Source: Ulota crispa (lineage: Eukaryota > Streptophyta > Bryopsida > Orthotrichales > Orthotrichaceae). Taken from it: 64,000 bases of DNA. Position numbers and translations under genes: made by a program. Below the pieces are notes generated by a model. The model was not told the origin of the DNA. It was given only the letters and a program-made list of their open reading frames with translations, and did not search any database. Positions 22,513-35,927 of this stretch are shown here, piece by piece. The stretch covers positions 6,140,501 to 6,204,500 of the forward strand of contig OY987246.1 in the NCBI GenBank assembly GCA_963920765.1, read 5' to 3'. Each line of letters opens with the position of its first letter. Positions within the stretch are counted from its first letter, which is position 1.

Positions 22513-23219
22513 AGTGTGAGGATACCTTTGGCGAAAACTAATTGGATCAATATTGACCTGTAGCTAAAGCTGATCTGATATTACTGCAAGTACGTTACGA
22601 AAATGGTGGTATCAGGTTGCTCGGTTGCTCGGTGCTACTCGGGGTGCTACTGCTTATGAGCAACTTGATTCACTTCAGGAATGAGGCCACTTGAGGAATT
22701 AATGAGGCCGGGAGTGCTGTGAGTAGTGAGTACTTAGATACACAATGCAATCTGGCCGGGAATTTGAGTCAATTGAATGTTGAGAGACATTGCATGCAAT
22801 GCCCACACCGTACCTTGCTGTCATGTTCCACTCGTGCATTTGCACCATTGCAAAAAGTAAGCAGACACGCATGGAATAATTTAAATGAATGTCCATTTTC
22901 TCACACATACTGGGTTTCTAGGCTTTGTCGTAAAATGGGTTGATTGCAGTGTCGTGATCAATCTCTAAGAGCATATTGCTCTCAATATTGCTTTGTTAGC
23001 ATCTCCTCCGACCATGAATTCCTCTTCACGATAAACAAATTTCTGAACTGCACGATGCTGCGCACCCGCACTACTGCTAATCATTACAACAATTTTGGCT
23101 ACAGAAGATTCAGTTACAAAAAAGTTAGTTACAATTTTTTCATCCAATCAATCTTCATTCACATGACTGACCACCACAGACATAACAGTCATGACATTTA
23201 ATTATAGATATAGATACAT
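22513..23219. other. Intergenic, no recognisable feature
   Basis: Mixed composition spacer with short frames on both strands that look random. A small repeat, gctcggttgctcggtgctactcggg, lies near 22620. Confidence 0.25.
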
Positions 23220-23223
23220 TTAA

Positions 23224-24118
23224 CTCCTAAATCCTTGAGTGTCCCTTTGGGGGACAAATGGGATTTCGGGAAAATATCTATGGCCTCAATTTTTGTTTTG
23301 GTTTTTTGAAACTTTTTTTATAGATAAAAAAACTCATTAGCTTTTGGGGAATATAATTTTTATTCCAATCTATGACCAAAAGCAAAAGTTATGCCTAGAT
23401 AAGCAAAAATTTATGGAAATCGGGCAAAATTTTTTTTACAAATCTTTTTTTTTTGTTCTTGTCATAGGTTATAGTTTTTCCTACATTTGAAGATTTAATT
23501 CATTCCATTTGGACTAGTTATGAGAAAGTTATGGACAATCTTGTTTTTTGGGCACCTCAATCATCTTCTTGAAATAATATCTTATAAACTTCATTTTTGA
23601 ATGAAATTTTAACATTTTTTCAAATGAAGTTGTTGGAAAAGTTGAAGTTTGCTTTCTAGAACAATCTCACCATTGGGATTATTGAGTTTCAATTCCATTG
23701 CAAGGTTATTAACAATTTAAGTTTTTGTTCAATCTCATACCTTCTTCTACCTAATGTTTTTTTTAAGAATGAAAATTAAGTAGTTTTTGTTTTGATTTTT
23801 TTCCAAAGATTCTCAACTCAAATTTTCACCATTGAAAAATAAACCCCAAAACTTTGTGGTGCAAAAGTTTGAAGTTAAAAAAGATCAAAGTCAAATAATC
23901 TAATCATTTAAGGTGCAAAAAAGTTTGTTTTTAACATTTTAAATGCAAATATCTTGCAATCTATGTGGTCAGAGTTTTTGAATTTTTGTTTCCACATTCT
24001 TATATTAGTCTAGTACAAGTATGCAAAAAGACCAATTTTTAAACTTTTTTACTCTTTGTAATAGAAGTGGCAATTTTGAGTGTCATTTGACAAAATAAAG
24101 GCCCCAAGGATTTAGGGG
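23224..24118. mobile_element. TTAA-flanked MITE 9 (895 bp)
   Basis: TTAA at 23220-23223 and 24119-24122. Ends CTCCTAAATCCTTGAGTG and (reverse complement) CCCCTAAATCCTTGGGGCC. The inverse of element 2 over its whole length. Confidence 0.88.
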
Positions 24119-24122
24119 TTAA

Positions 24123-25497
24123 ATGATAAATGTGGAGTATTTATGCAATTTTAGGCTTTATAGAATTTTTGTTAAATATTGAACTTTAGGGTCTACACGT
24201 ATACAAAATAGGCAATTTTGGAGTAGACCAAATCAAAGGCATCAAGGTTTTTCAGTTTAAGCTTGTTTATACATTCTACTAACTTCATCTCCAAACAACT
24301 AATTTTAATGCTCACAAAAACGGCATTTTATACAAATGGTTTCTTTTCTGTCGAGGCCAAAAGAACCTTTGTTTTGAAAAAACACATTATCTACCAACAG
24401 ATGTCAAGTTTTATTTTACCAAAATTCAGTATGAAACTATCAAAAAATAATTGTGCTCGTTTGTTGAAACAAAATCATATAGTTTAGTATTTTGACCATA
24501 TTTTAATTGCATGTTACGTTTGCATTGAATTTTAAATAGCAACTTGTAATCATTGAACACTTTTGGGTTATATTTGACTTGTGCAATTTTTGCCCAATTG
24601 TAAAATTTAATAATCACAAGTGAATATCCTATAAAAATCATGGAGCAAAAGTATAAACACAATACTCGTTGATTTGGGAAAAACACTTTCCCAAAAATGA
24701 TTTTGAGATATTAAAATTTGCATTTGTGAGAATATTTTGGTGATTTCAAATGATTTTTTTGATAATTCCTTCAAGGTATTTCATCATTGATATAAGGCCT
24801 TGAAGAAATCATCATAAAATTCACTCTAAATCACCTTAAAATTCTTAAAGATGAAATATTCAAAAGTCCCAAAATTGGGGTTTTTCCCCAAATTAACAAA
24901 TATTATGTTGTTTGCCTTGGTACAAATTTGTATTTCCATTTTCTAGAAATGAATTTAATATGAAATGTACACACAAATATACAATTCAATATTCAAATAA
25001 TCTAATCCAGTATTATTGAAGATGTTCAAAATTGAAAATTATCAATTGACAAATCTAGTGCAATTTTTTTTTGTGATTATCATTTCATATTGGATTTGCA
25101 ACCTAGTTTTTTTCTTAAAATTTATTAATTCCAAAATTAGTTGATGAATATTGATCATTTCAAAAGCAAGTCCATCATAAAAGAATAATTCTTGAAACAA
25201 AAAACACATATTTTATTCAAAAGCTACCATGGATATTTCTTATGACTTGTAAGTTAATAGTTAACTTTATAGTGTTTGAAGTTTGCTTTAAAACAGAAAT
25301 ATTTAGGGATAACAATGAAGAGAGCTTTCAAATCACATTTTGAGACAACATTCCTAAATGTTCGCCTTATTCAATTGACAACGAAACCTCGAACAAAACC
25401 AACCCAAGATTCACCTATACAGCCAAATGGTATAAGAGAAACAAAAACCAAAATATGTGATTCTTAATGACATCATCACTCTCATCAAGAAACAACA
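24123..25497. other. Intergenic, AT-rich, with a MITE-end fragment
   Basis: No gene. Around 24860-24920, agtcccaaaattggggtttt followed by cccaaattaacaaatatta resembles the right end of the AACACCATATT MITE family; no matching left end was found. Confidence 0.3.
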
Positions 25498-25827
25498 GGG
25501 GGCTTCAAACATCAACTTTTTTAGGTGACTCACGTTGCAATTCACTTATGTGAATGCATTAGTGAATCGCAAGGTAATTCACTTTTGGACTTCACTCTTA
25601 ACGTGATGCACTTGAGGAGTGGAATTCATAAACTCACTTTTGTGATTTTGTGGGGCTCATGCACCTGCATTCTCAAACCCCAAAATTTCTTTCGCATAAA
25701 CTTCCGCAAATTCACGGGTATCTTAGACTTTGCGCGTGCGAGGGAACAAAAACAATTCACTAGTGAGTTGAGATCCTGTGAGGTGAGAAATTTGAAAGCT
25801 AGATTTTATGTTTGAAACTCCCTATTA
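25498..25827. mobile_element. AGGGGGCTTCAAACAT-family MITE, copy d
   Basis: Runs from AGGGGGCTTCAAACATCAAC to TTATGTTTGAAACTCCCT, in the same orientation as copies a and b, about 330 bp. Confidence 0.85.
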
Positions 25828-25940
25828 AAAAGAGTAAACATAAATATATTGGGTTTATTGTGTCCTTTGTGGGCCTCCAACTAGCAAAAACAAATCACTG
25901 CCACTTTTGAATTGAACAGATAAACAAGCCTCACCTTTAA

Positions 25941-26832
25941 CCCCTAAAGGACCAAACCCCTTTTTTAGCAACATAGCAACATAGCTATTTTGGGCAGGTA
26001 CATGTGATTGGAGATTTTCATATTTTAGGTTGAAATTTTAACAAAATGTGGAACAAGGTTTATCTTTCACATGCACTAAATTTCTTGACATTTGGAATTA
26101 TGGGTAAAACGTTATGGTCTAAGATGTTGTTTTTCCCAAGGGTAAGCAATCTAGGCAGATTTTTAGAAATTACCTTTTTCATAAACAAAAATTTGAAAAT
26201 GGTTAAAGATATTTATGTGAATGTGGAAAACTTTGAATCATTCCATTTTGATCAATGAGATGAAAGTTATGGGGAGTTTTAGTTTGCTGGTAGTTATGGA
26301 TTCTCTACTCTAAAGTAAAATTTGACATCCTTTATTTTACTCAATTTTCACTATTTTGGAACAAAAACAAAACCAAAAGATGTAGATTGTTTATTACAAC
26401 ATTGCAACCATTGGGATTGACATTTTTTCATTTCCATAATTAGATTCTTAATAATTTTGTGTTTTAAATTTCTCTCTACTTTTTTTTATTTACTATTTTT
26501 TTCTCATATGTTTTATAGTTTCAAATGATTTGAAACTTTTTTGACATGTACTCTACTTAGGTGGAATAAGGAATCTAGAGAAGCACCACCTACACAGCCT
26601 TCTTCCCTTAGGAATTTTATCGTCTAAAGGGTAATTGCTTGATTTTTCACAAGACTTTTTTGAATATTCAAACCATTCTATCTTCCAATCCACATGGTGG
26701 ACAATTCTGAAAAAATCTTCACATCTTCTAAACAAGATCCTATGATTTCATATGCATAAAAACATTTTTGTTTTCAAATTTGATCGATGCTTGAAGAGTA
26801 TTCGGTGAAAACATTGCTTGATCCTTTAGGGA
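25941..26832. mobile_element. TTAA-flanked MITE 10 (892 bp)
   Basis: TTAA at 25937-25940 and 26833-26836. Ends CCCCTAAAGGACCAAACCCC and (reverse complement) TCCCTAAAGGATCAAGC. Inverse of element 13 (37096-38008), sharing caacatagctattttgggca-like and ctagaga.gcgccacc-like interior words. Confidence 0.88.
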
Positions 26833-26836
26833 TTAA

Positions 26837-27435
26837 CCAGTAACATAGTTGCACCACCCACAAAAACGTATCAGGTAGCAAATTTGTCTTGCAAAACCAG
26901 AACAAAACCATCAATGTGCAAAATGAATGAACCGCATACAAAATATGTAACTAATTCCTTTTTTACTAGATTAAAAGGCACAGCAACATTACAAATAAAA
27001 GCTCATCGCACAAGAAGAAAGTGACAAAAGCTTCAATGTATGCTTTGGGCAAAACACATGTCATTAGAGAAACCTGCAAAGGAAGTCAAGTGCAAACAAA
27101 TATATCGAATGGAAACAAGTTTTGTTTTGTTCAATCCTGCCGTACATGAATTACATTTTGAGCAAAATTTTGATAATTTTTTATTTTGCTGAAAAGCAAT
27201 ACTAATCTTTATGAAGAGAAATTTAGTTTAACAAATTCTTCCTTTTCGTGGACAAAAATCGCTGATTTGCTCCACAATCTCGAGACAATACTGCTCTACT
27301 TGGATGAATGAGGACAATTCTTGACGAGGAACTGAGTCCTCATCCATATTTGCATATGGTGACATCCATGTCCATGGATGAACAGAGCTTCGTCACTCTG
27401 GCAAGAATCGTTTCCTGCGCTCCCCCACCTTCTTT
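26837..27435. other. Intergenic, no recognisable feature
   Basis: Spacer between a TTAA element and the GGCCCGGTTCAGA MITE. Nothing coding seen. Confidence 0.3.
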
Positions 27436-27763
27436 GAGGCCCGGTTCAGATTAGCGTCCGGCTGAAAATTTCTCAAACGTGATTGGTTGAGATTTGGTTT
27501 TTCTCCCCTGTTGCGTTTAGACAGCGAGTTTGTATAGTACTTTTACATCCATCTTCACGACCGTGTGGATCACCCTGTATAGCCACGTCAGCTGTCAATA
27601 TAGTGAAGATTTGGGGCTTGCTCCAAGGGTGGTACCAAATTTGTTCGACAAAGGCACACTCTTGGATGACACGCAATTACAGTGAAAAGTTTCTATCAGG
27701 TGAAACACCTGATTGGGAGCCAATTTTTGTGTCTCGGCCGGATGCTAGTCTGAACCGGGTCTA
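27436..27763. mobile_element. GGCCCGGTTCAGA-family MITE (copy 1)
   Basis: Left GGCCCGGTTCAGATTAGCGT and right (reverse complement) AGACCCGGTTCAGACTAGCA, extending through ccggc. About 330 bp, GC-richer than the surroundings. It contains an open frame at 27483-27764 that is paralleled in the second copy at 46200-46523. Target duplication unclear. Confidence 0.85.
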
Positions 27764-28159
27764 AATAAAAAAAAAAACCTTGTCTGTGTGGCCCTGGTGT
27801 CCAAAATTGCTGTCTAGACCCGCAGCTCAAGGCCAGGCCACACAGACCAAAACCAGTATTTCAAAACGTTTGTTTGTGAAAAACAGGTGTCCAAGTTAAT
27901 TATTTCAGTAAAAGCAAATCCTTTTACTTTTGAGGGCCCACTTTCTGGTTTGTTTAAAAACGTTGATTTTGAGAGTTCACAAACCTGTGTCTCAAACCTC
28001 TTGCCCTGGAATGGTGGAAAGGTTATCTTTAGTTGAACAGTAGATGAACACTTGAAAAAGTGATTGTCTCCTAGTTTTCCAAAAATACAAGTTACTCTTC
28101 ATCCATTTCAAAACGCTAGTTCTGACGGAGCTTGTGTGGCCTAGGCATCAAGCCAACGT
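27764..28159. other. Intergenic, no recognisable feature
   Basis: Contains the word ggccacacagacc and its inverse gtctgtgtggcc about 60 bases apart (around 27780-27850), a small hairpin-forming inverted repeat. No gene. Confidence 0.35.
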
Positions 28160-28163
28160 TTAA

Positions 28164-29135
28164 CCCCTAAATGCCCAAGGGTGTTTTTCTTGTTTTTGGA
28201 AGCTAGTTTTGAAGTTTTTGAATTGTCCTTGTAAGATCATTGTAAAACATCAAAAGAAAATTATAACCGTTGAATCTTGAACTTCAAGGTTTCTAGATGG
28301 CACTATCCAAAAAGAATCCAAAATGGCCATGCGGATTTTAAGATATTTGTGATTGAATGATGATGAGTATGGAATTTTTTGCCTTTTTTGGAGCTGCCCG
28401 TAACTTCTAATGCAAATTGGCAATTTTTGGATACAAAATTGAGAAACAACCACTTAGGATGCTTTAGTGTTTATTGTTGTTACTTCAACACCAATGGCCC
28501 CTCTTCCAAATTCATGATCACAATTTCACAAATGAGCCTCCAACACAACTGTCAAAATGCAACCGTCTAATACAAAGAATTTTTCAGTTTCAATTATTGA
28601 CTAAAAATCATTATGAATGAAAGAAAAATCAACGGTGAAAGGATTCTAGTTTCTATAACAAAGACATTCCAAGTGAAATTAGTCCAAAAGCACTTTTAGA
28701 TTTTGTTAGATGTCAAGATTTTAGTGAAAAGGCCCTCATCCCAAGGGAGTGCCTAAGGGAAATCTTCACCTTTTGCTCAACTTGATGCCCATCTTTTCAA
28801 TGTGGCAACTTCTCATAGGCTTTGTGACACTATAAACGACACTATTCATGACACTATTCACAACACTATTCATGACACTATTCACAACACTATTCATGAC
28901 ACTATTCACAACACTATTCATGACAAAAAATGTATGCTTGTAGTTAACCTTCCACCAAAAACAAATGAAATAAGATATGAAGGAAATTGAATTTGAACAA
29001 TGAAGTTAACTTCAGAGCGCAACTTTTCCAACAAAAAAAAAGCCTCAAAATAATAAAATCTGTGCCTTCAACAGGGTTTCAAAATGTTCTAAATTTTTTT
29101 GGACACCAGAATCTGGTGCCTTGGGCATTTAGGGG
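28164..29135. mobile_element. TTAA-flanked MITE 11 (972 bp)
   Basis: TTAA at 28160-28163 and 29136-29139. Ends CCCCTAAATGCCCAAGGGTG and (reverse complement) CCCCTAAATGCCCAAGGCAC, 16 identical terminal bases. Contains a 12/24-bp tandem repeat at about 28826-28925. Confidence 0.92.
28826..28925. repeat. Minisatellite of alternating 12-mers
   Basis: Units actattcatgac and actattcacaac alternate (24-bp higher-order period, about four cycles). The resulting frame encodes a Thr-Ile-His/Asn-Asp repeat that I regard as chance. Confidence 0.95.
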
Positions 29136-29139
29136 TTAA

Positions 29140-31437
29140 AAATCGTCCTGCCTCGAGAAGGGGGTTTCTTCTCTTTTCTCGTGTGGCCCCGGCAGGAGAC
29201 CTGAACGCCGTGTCACAAACCCCACCAATTCAACGCAATGTGTGCAATTCCACCATCCCGGAATCCGGCGGGGCACCATGATATCTGGGCATCTGCTTGA
29301 CTTGTGGCAAAGCGGATGCCAGTTGGACTGCGTCGTCATGTCGGCAAGTACTGTAGTTTTGCAGTCGGCACTGGCACTCCGTTTTGAGGCGGAAGGGAGC
29401 ACTCAAGAATTCTCCAACAATTGTCGAGCTCCTTGGATTAGGGTTACGGCAATCAGAGCCTGTGCAGCTGTTTTGCAGAGACTGCTCTTCATGCTGGGAG
29501 TGGTGGATCAGCTCTCCAGTTTGGATCTTCGTGCGCGGGAGTGTTCTTTTGTGAGTTTGCTCGTGCGTTGTTGCTGTCGGAGCTTGTCTCCTTGTGTTTT
29601 GCGGACACCATTCTAGGGTTTCAGTGGATCGTGTCTAGGGTTTGCTGCTTCGTATGTGGGTTTCCTCTTGCGCTCATGTGCACCGCGGTTCTCGTGTGCG
29701 TTGACAGGCTTGGCATCGTCTAGAACGTGAGCTCTTCTCCACGCAAGTCCTCGATTACTGGTAGGATCCACGTTTTTGGAACTGGCGTACTTGTTTCGCG
29801 GTCGGGCCATCCTCGTGGAGCTGTCACGAAGCGTGTGACTCCTTGTGAGGCGTGATAGACTGCCTGGATCTGATTGTGCATCGCCGTAGGAGGACTTGGC
29901 ACTGTGTCCGTTTTGCAAGGTACGGATTCTAAGTGCCTCTTCAGCTGACGTAGGTTTGTTAGATGTTTGGGGTTTTCAGAGTTTTGCCTGTCTGAGATAT
30001 GAGGGGGTGTCGGACTTCGTTGGGTGCCGTGTCTTCGAGAGTGGGCTTTCCACATTCGAGACCAACATTCTCAGGTAGGTTTGGTGATGCGAAACTGTAC
30101 TTTCTGGATGAACAGCGATATCGTTGTGTCGGCGCATTTGGAGGCACCAAAATCGTGACTTTGAGGATTAGTAAAAAGTACATGAACCATTCATCCCTGT
30201 TAAACACAAATGTTTCCCAGGCTGAGTGAAGCACAAACATCTACGAGGTTGAGATACTGAATCGAGTTTATGGTTGGAAGTGCCACAAGGTCTTGATGCA
30301 GTTTGACGAAGTAATCTCCAAGTGGACATCTTGTACCATAGGTCATGTGTGGATGTAGACGATAGGCATGCAATGTAATTTTGATTTTGTGCATCTATTG
30401 TAAGCTTCGAAGGGCATTCATCCTCTTGCTTTCTTAGGATCGGGTAGTAAGAATAGTCTCACAGAAGTCAATCGCTTGAATCTGGATGGAACGTAGCTTC
30501 AGGTATATGTTTCCCATCGAAGTGCTCGTTAATAATTCTAAGGTTGGCAGGCATGAAGGTCTTGTTAACCTAGTTTCTGTTCTTGAACCACCTGCAGATA
30601 TCTGAATTTGCGGGACTTTGCTTCAAGTTCCGTAATCTTTTGTTCCTGTCAAGTTGTAGCGACGAGCACTAGGATCATATGTGAGGAATGTGATCAACAG
30701 GTATTCCCTGAGAATCACAACACTGCCACGAATGGAGATTTCCCGGTCATCCAGAAGGTGCGTGCTCTTCCATGGTTGGTGACTGCAAATGATGCCACGT
30801 TGATTTGTAGGGAACACGCGATTTGAATCGAGCGGGGACATGATTCTCCTTGTTGTATGACATAGGGATGCGGTTTTGTACACACAGCTGCAAACTTGGC
30901 TGGTGATGCATAAGCTCATAGAAGTGGAATATCAGCCATGGTGGCGCAAAGTTTGGTTGTAGGATTCTGTGAAACTAATCACCTTTGTGACGTAGGCATC
31001 GCGTGTTAACAACATAAGAACACGGGACAACTCATGAAATGCTTGTTTGGGCCATTTTGCGAGATTTGTGCTAGCTTGATCTTGTGCTGGGGTGTCGTCA
31101 GTTGTGATAATCTGTTTGATCGAGGTTTGCATTCTGGTCATAGTCTGGAATGGTAATAGTACGAGTAAGATTGCATCTTGAGGACAAATCAACGGTGTTA
31201 ATTGGTATAGTGAAGTCTGATTTGCGTTTGAACGATTGTCTCCTACATGATGGGACTTGGCTGCGACAGAGGACTCATTTGGGATGAAAACGTCGAAAGG
31301 TTGATGAAGGGTTTGGATTGTCGTCGGCTACTTAATTACGAGCGTGTGTATATTTATGGATTCTAGCCGATATACTTTTGCATTGAATGTGGAGACGGGG
31401 AAGGTGATGATGTGACTTGTTGAAGTGGCTTGATGGT
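29140..31437 (+). other. Repeat-poor region upstream of the TNL gene; probable leader and promoter
   Basis: About 2.3 kb of balanced composition without MITE ends. Plant leader-like words (tagggttac, ctagggttt, ctagggtttgc) occur at 29430-29650. Many GT/AG pairs would allow spliced untranslated exons. The short frames here match nothing I know. Confidence 0.35.
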
Positions 31438-34400
31438 ATGCATAAACGGTGGACTAGGAGTTTCGTCATGCTCATGGGGTTTCACTCGTGTCGCTCCGTG
31501 CATGTTTTCAGGAACGATGGTGGTGTGCGTTGCAAGCACAATGTTTTCCTGTGCCACAGTGGTGAACAAAAAGTCTTCGTGGAGTGGATGCATGACGAAA
31601 TCAGATGCCACGACCGTTCTGTATTCTTCGACAAGAGTCGTGATTGCTTATCGCTAGGGTGTGACTTTCCGACAGAAATCTTCAAAGCAATAGAAGAATG
31701 CGAGGTCGGGGTGGTGATTCTGTCGCAGGCTTTCTTCACGAGGAGCCGGTGGCCAATGGTAGAGCTTGCAAGGCTGACAAAGCGGAAAGAGGAGAACAAG
31801 GAGTTTGTTATAATATTCGTGCTTTACGATATCAAGTTGGCGGAGTGCCGCAATGTGAAGAAACATACGGAGTGGAAAAGGCAATGGAAAAAGTGGGCAC
31901 GGTCAGACAAACGAATCGTTTTAAAAGAGTGGACGTCCGTTTTCAAGTTGTTCGGACCTATCCTGTCAATTTCACGCGACAAAGAAGGGGATGCAAAACG
32001 AGTGTTAGAAGAGGTGGTTGCAGAAGTTTGCAAGCTTGTCATGCCAGAGACAAGAGGGGATGACCCGAATATGCAAGGAAGGGAACGCATTTGTAAGGTG
32101 AGTGACGGAAAGTGGAACGCGGGAGGTGCAGCATCTGGATTGTTTGTAGGACCGAAACCCCTAGTTTGGCACCGGTGGTGACATTGTGTGGTTATTGAGG
32201 TTTGCAGAAATTGAGTCTTTGTGAGATTTACTGTCTCTTGTTTTGCAGTTTGTATGGGCAAAAAGGTGTGCGTCCAAAGTGTCTCGCATGGATGGAGCTT
32301 GCGTGGTGGGGTTGTACGGAATGGGTGGCATTGGTAAGAGCACTACGTGTAGAGCTCTGTGCGAGATGTTGCGATTAGAATTTGGTAACAAAGTGTGCCA
32401 CGCGGAGTTGGCTACGAATAGGAATGAAGAGAAGGAGAAAGAGATGCTAGTACAGATGGTGAAAAGTTTGATTGGTACTCGGCATGAGGTTGTTGGTGGA
32501 TACGACAAGATGAAGGTATGGTGGGACTTCCAGACCTCTACTGCTAGCTCTTGGAAGCAAATGATGATTAGGTAAGTATGCAAAATGCATGTAATGGACA
32601 AAACTCATGCTTTGCCATGCGCCTTGTTTGGATTAGTTTTGGATGGTTGAGCGTCTAAATTGGAAGTGGTCGGTGTTGTTGAGTGCAGCTGCAAAACTTG
32701 TTGATGGATAAACTTCGGGATCAAAAAGTGTTTTTGGCCGTGGACAACGTGGGAGATGGTGCAAGCACGAAGGAGCTAGTAAGAGCGCTATTGAAAGCAA
32801 GGTTTGCAAAGGACAGCTTTGTGGTGGTGACGGCTCGATCAGTAGAGATGCTTCGGGATGTGGGCATAAATGAAGGAGATTGTCACGAGATGCCAGAGTT
32901 GGTTTACGAGGAAGCAAAGAGGTTATTCTTGAACAAGGCACCAGAGGATTTTGATTTGGAAGATACCTTAGTAGAGGAATGTTTAGAGAGGTGCTATTTC
33001 TCTAAAGGGGATGGTGAGAGATATCACTATCATCCATTGGCTCTAAAAGTATTGGGTGGGCAGCTGGGGTACGATAAAAAGGAATGGATACCACGGTTGA
33101 GAAGAAGCGATCGGTTCAACGCATCAAGAGGGAGGGAGGATCAGATTTGCATCATTTTGAGGAGTAGTTTTGATTTATTGTTGCTAGAGGATCAAGTGTT
33201 GTTCATGGACGTGGCTCTTTTTTTTCCTGAAAGATCTCGAAGACCTATTTTTTTTAGTGATTATCCTAAGGATGTCAACATCATGATGTGGCTGCAGCCA
33301 ATACATGGAGGGAACAAAGAGGAGCTGATGATACGGGTATGTTTTGTTTTGTATGGATGTTGACTTTGTACAATTTTATGTTTATGACGGGAGTTGTGAG
33401 TGTTGAGTAAAACGTGAATTGAAACTTGGCTTTGATTTTTGAAATAGTTCGATTGTTTACTATAAGTCCCTTTGTGTGGCAATAAGCACCCCCATTGGAG
33501 TGTCATGTTTTTAATGTATCAATTTTGTTGATGATGTTGTAAAATGCAGTTTCTAGAAGGGTCCAAGTTTTGATATCAGTAGAAGCAATGATGACCATTG
33601 TATGTGTTTGTCATAATGCACTTGTGGATTGGGCCAAGTAAGCCCCTTTGCAATCGATTTGAAAATGTTGAAAGATTTTTTTTCCAATGGGCCATTGGTT
33701 GCAAGGCGGAGGGGATATCAACATTCCCTGAGAAGTTGTTGGTGAGTAGATATGGAGGGCATGGAGGATGGAAATAACATAATGTCATTGTTGTAATTGT
33801 GCAGCTAAATGCTTTGAAGCGAAAATCTTTGATAGAGTGCATTGGAGATGGCACCAAACGGGTGGGTATGCATGATTTGTGGCGAGAGTTTTGTGTAACT
33901 GAGATTACAAGGGGTGATGTTGAAAATGGATTTTGGTTCTATAGGATGGGCAAAATGCATGAAAGTATTCAGGAGGGCATGTTTTATAATGGTGGTTGGC
34001 AAAACCTACGGAGAGTGTGCTTGACGACTGCATGGGAGAAGGCTATGCAATTGAGGAAAGTGAACTTGCAGCATTGTGTAAACCTAATTGTGCTCAAGTT
34101 GGTGGGCGTGGATGTGGAGAATCAAGTATTGGACGTGAGTCCACTTGTGCATCTGAAGAGTCTTGAAGCCCAGTCGGTAAATAAGCAAGATCGATTTGGT
34201 ATTTCGGGGCTTGATATTCAGGGATTGGGTTTGCTAAGGGACCTCTGTGTTTTGAAATGGGTTGGAACACCAGAAAATCCAGCAAGCATTGCAGAAATAG
34301 CGGGCCTAGTCCAGCTTGAAGTTTTGGTGTTGATCAAAGAACCTCTTCCGAGCTTGTTGGAGCGTCGAATCAGCAGATTAGCAGTTTTGAGTAACCTTCG

Positions 34401-35480
34401 GCGTTTGAAGTCAGTGACGTTGAGAATGGATATTTTACCAAGGCACCTAGAATGGTCAAGTATGGCAAACTTGCAATATTTAGACCTTAGGGAGAGTAAG
34501 GGGATGCGTAGTTGCAGTGGCCTAGAAGACTTGGTTGTATTGGTGGAGCTTGATTTGGGGGGTGTGGTGATCTTAAATCATTGCCGAGTTTGGAAAAGCT
34601 CATGAAGTTGGAAAAATTGGATATTACGGTATGCAAGATGATTTCAGCTGTGCCAGGTCTAGATTGCTTGGTGGCTTTACAAGAATTCAAGGCTCGGGAG
34701 TGCAATAGGTTGAAGAGGTTACCAAATATGCAAAAGCTTTCAAACCTTGAGGTACTTGATTTGCATGGGAGTTCGGTAGAGCGAGTCCTAGGGCTAGAGG
34801 GCTTGACCGCCTTGCGACAGCTTTTTGTTGGCTTTGATATGGTGAAAGAGTATTCCAGTCAACCGCAACTTACAAAGATGCAAGATATGGAAATTCGTTC
34901 ATGGGGAAGAGAAGGATTATCATGTATGGTTGGTTGGACAAATTTGGTTACTTTGGACATTCATAGTTGTGATGGAGTTTGCAAGTTGGAAGGTTTGGAA
35001 AGTTTGTCAAGCTTGCAAACACTTGAGATTGAAGATTGCGACTTTTGGGATGTGTCAATCGTGAGTTGCTTGACATCGTTACAAACACTGAAGATCCAAC
35101 GTTGCAAGGAATTGAAGAAGGTGCCCAATTTGGACCGGCTTTTGAAGTTGGAAATACTTTGGTTGTGTGCATTAGGTTTAGCGTATTGGGGGGGATTTGG
35201 GCCTCTTCTGCAGCTACAAATTTTGAGGGTAGATGATTTACCAGTCCATTGTCTTCCAAATCTCAACAACTTTCCGCAATTGATATGGTTAGATATTTCA
35301 AATTGTCACTCTCTAACTAGTGTGACTAGTGACGGACCACTAGCAATGTTGGAGATACTTCGTGTCACCAATTGCAGTAGTTTGGAGTCTTTGCCAAATT
35401 TTAGAAGGTGCACCCAATTGAGAGATGCTACTATACTTAGTTGTCCTAGTTTGAAATCAGTGCTTGATTTTAGTGATTGA
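31438..35480 (+). CDS. TIR-NB-ARC-LRR immune receptor (bryophyte-like TNL), with an apparent frameshift in the LRR
   Basis: Intracellular NLR receptor. Exons: 31438-32097 (TIR: NVFLCHSGEQKVFVEW, SVFFDK, VVILSQAFFTRSRWPMVEL, whose Glu matches the NADase position), 32249-32515 (P-loop GLYGMGGIGKSTT), 32689-33336 (kinase-2 KVFLAVDNV, FVVVTARS, HPLALKVLGG, FMDVALFFP) and 33805-35480 (MHD motif VGMHDLWREFC, then LRRs). All introns are GT-AG, phase 0. The LRRs repeat about every 23 residues (LEKLMKLEKLDI, LSSLQTLEIEDC, LTSLQTLKIQRC). The LRR frame changes at a run of six G (34557-34562). One more G would give LDLGGCGDLKSLPSLEKL and one frame to the stop at 35478-35480, about 1,080 residues. This is a sequencing slip or a recent pseudogene. 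The start is uncertain: ATGs at 31438, 31468 and 31474, or a splice from upstream, are possible. Confidence 0.92.
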
Positions 35481-35927
35481 ATTCCCCATTTTTGTCAAAT
35501 TGATGGATATATGGGAGAAGATGGAGTGATGGTAACTTTGTAAGAGGTGAAAAATCTGAAGGGGATCATTATTGAAGCGAGATGGAGGACTACAAAGAGC
35601 GCTTGCTTGCCTTGATCTATGGGGGTTGCTATGACAGCACAAGGGATTATTACGGAGTTTGTGTTGGTGTGTATTAGAGTTACACTCCAAGTTGTGGTAA
35701 TTGGAGCAAAGCATGCTTGGAGGAGTTGGAGGAGTTGGCCTCTAGCATGAGAACTTTAAATCCTTTATCAATTTCTCTATGGTTGTGGTTATGTGTGTAT
35801 TTGCAAATTTGTGATATTCCTTAGTATTGTTGAATTTGGCACAAAATGGTTGGCTTTGTAAGATTCAAGTGGAATCAGTGAAGTGAGTGCCGACAAAACA
35901 AAGGTTGGAATTCAAACATTAGGAGGC
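35481..35927. other. 3' flank of the TNL gene
   Basis: Presumed 3' untranslated region and spacer before the next MITE. No other gene is seen. Confidence 0.35.

Noticed and set aside
28802-28990. Frame with repeated Thr-Ile-His-Asp
   Set aside because: It is produced by the 12-bp tandem repeat in a TTAA element.
29242-29723. Plus-strand frames upstream of the TNL gene
   Set aside because: No recognisable domain, no splice link to the TIR exon, and overlapping frames of equal quality on both strands.
31482-35714. Minus-strand frames over the TNL gene
   Set aside because: Shadows; the plus strand has all NLR motifs with consistent splice phases.
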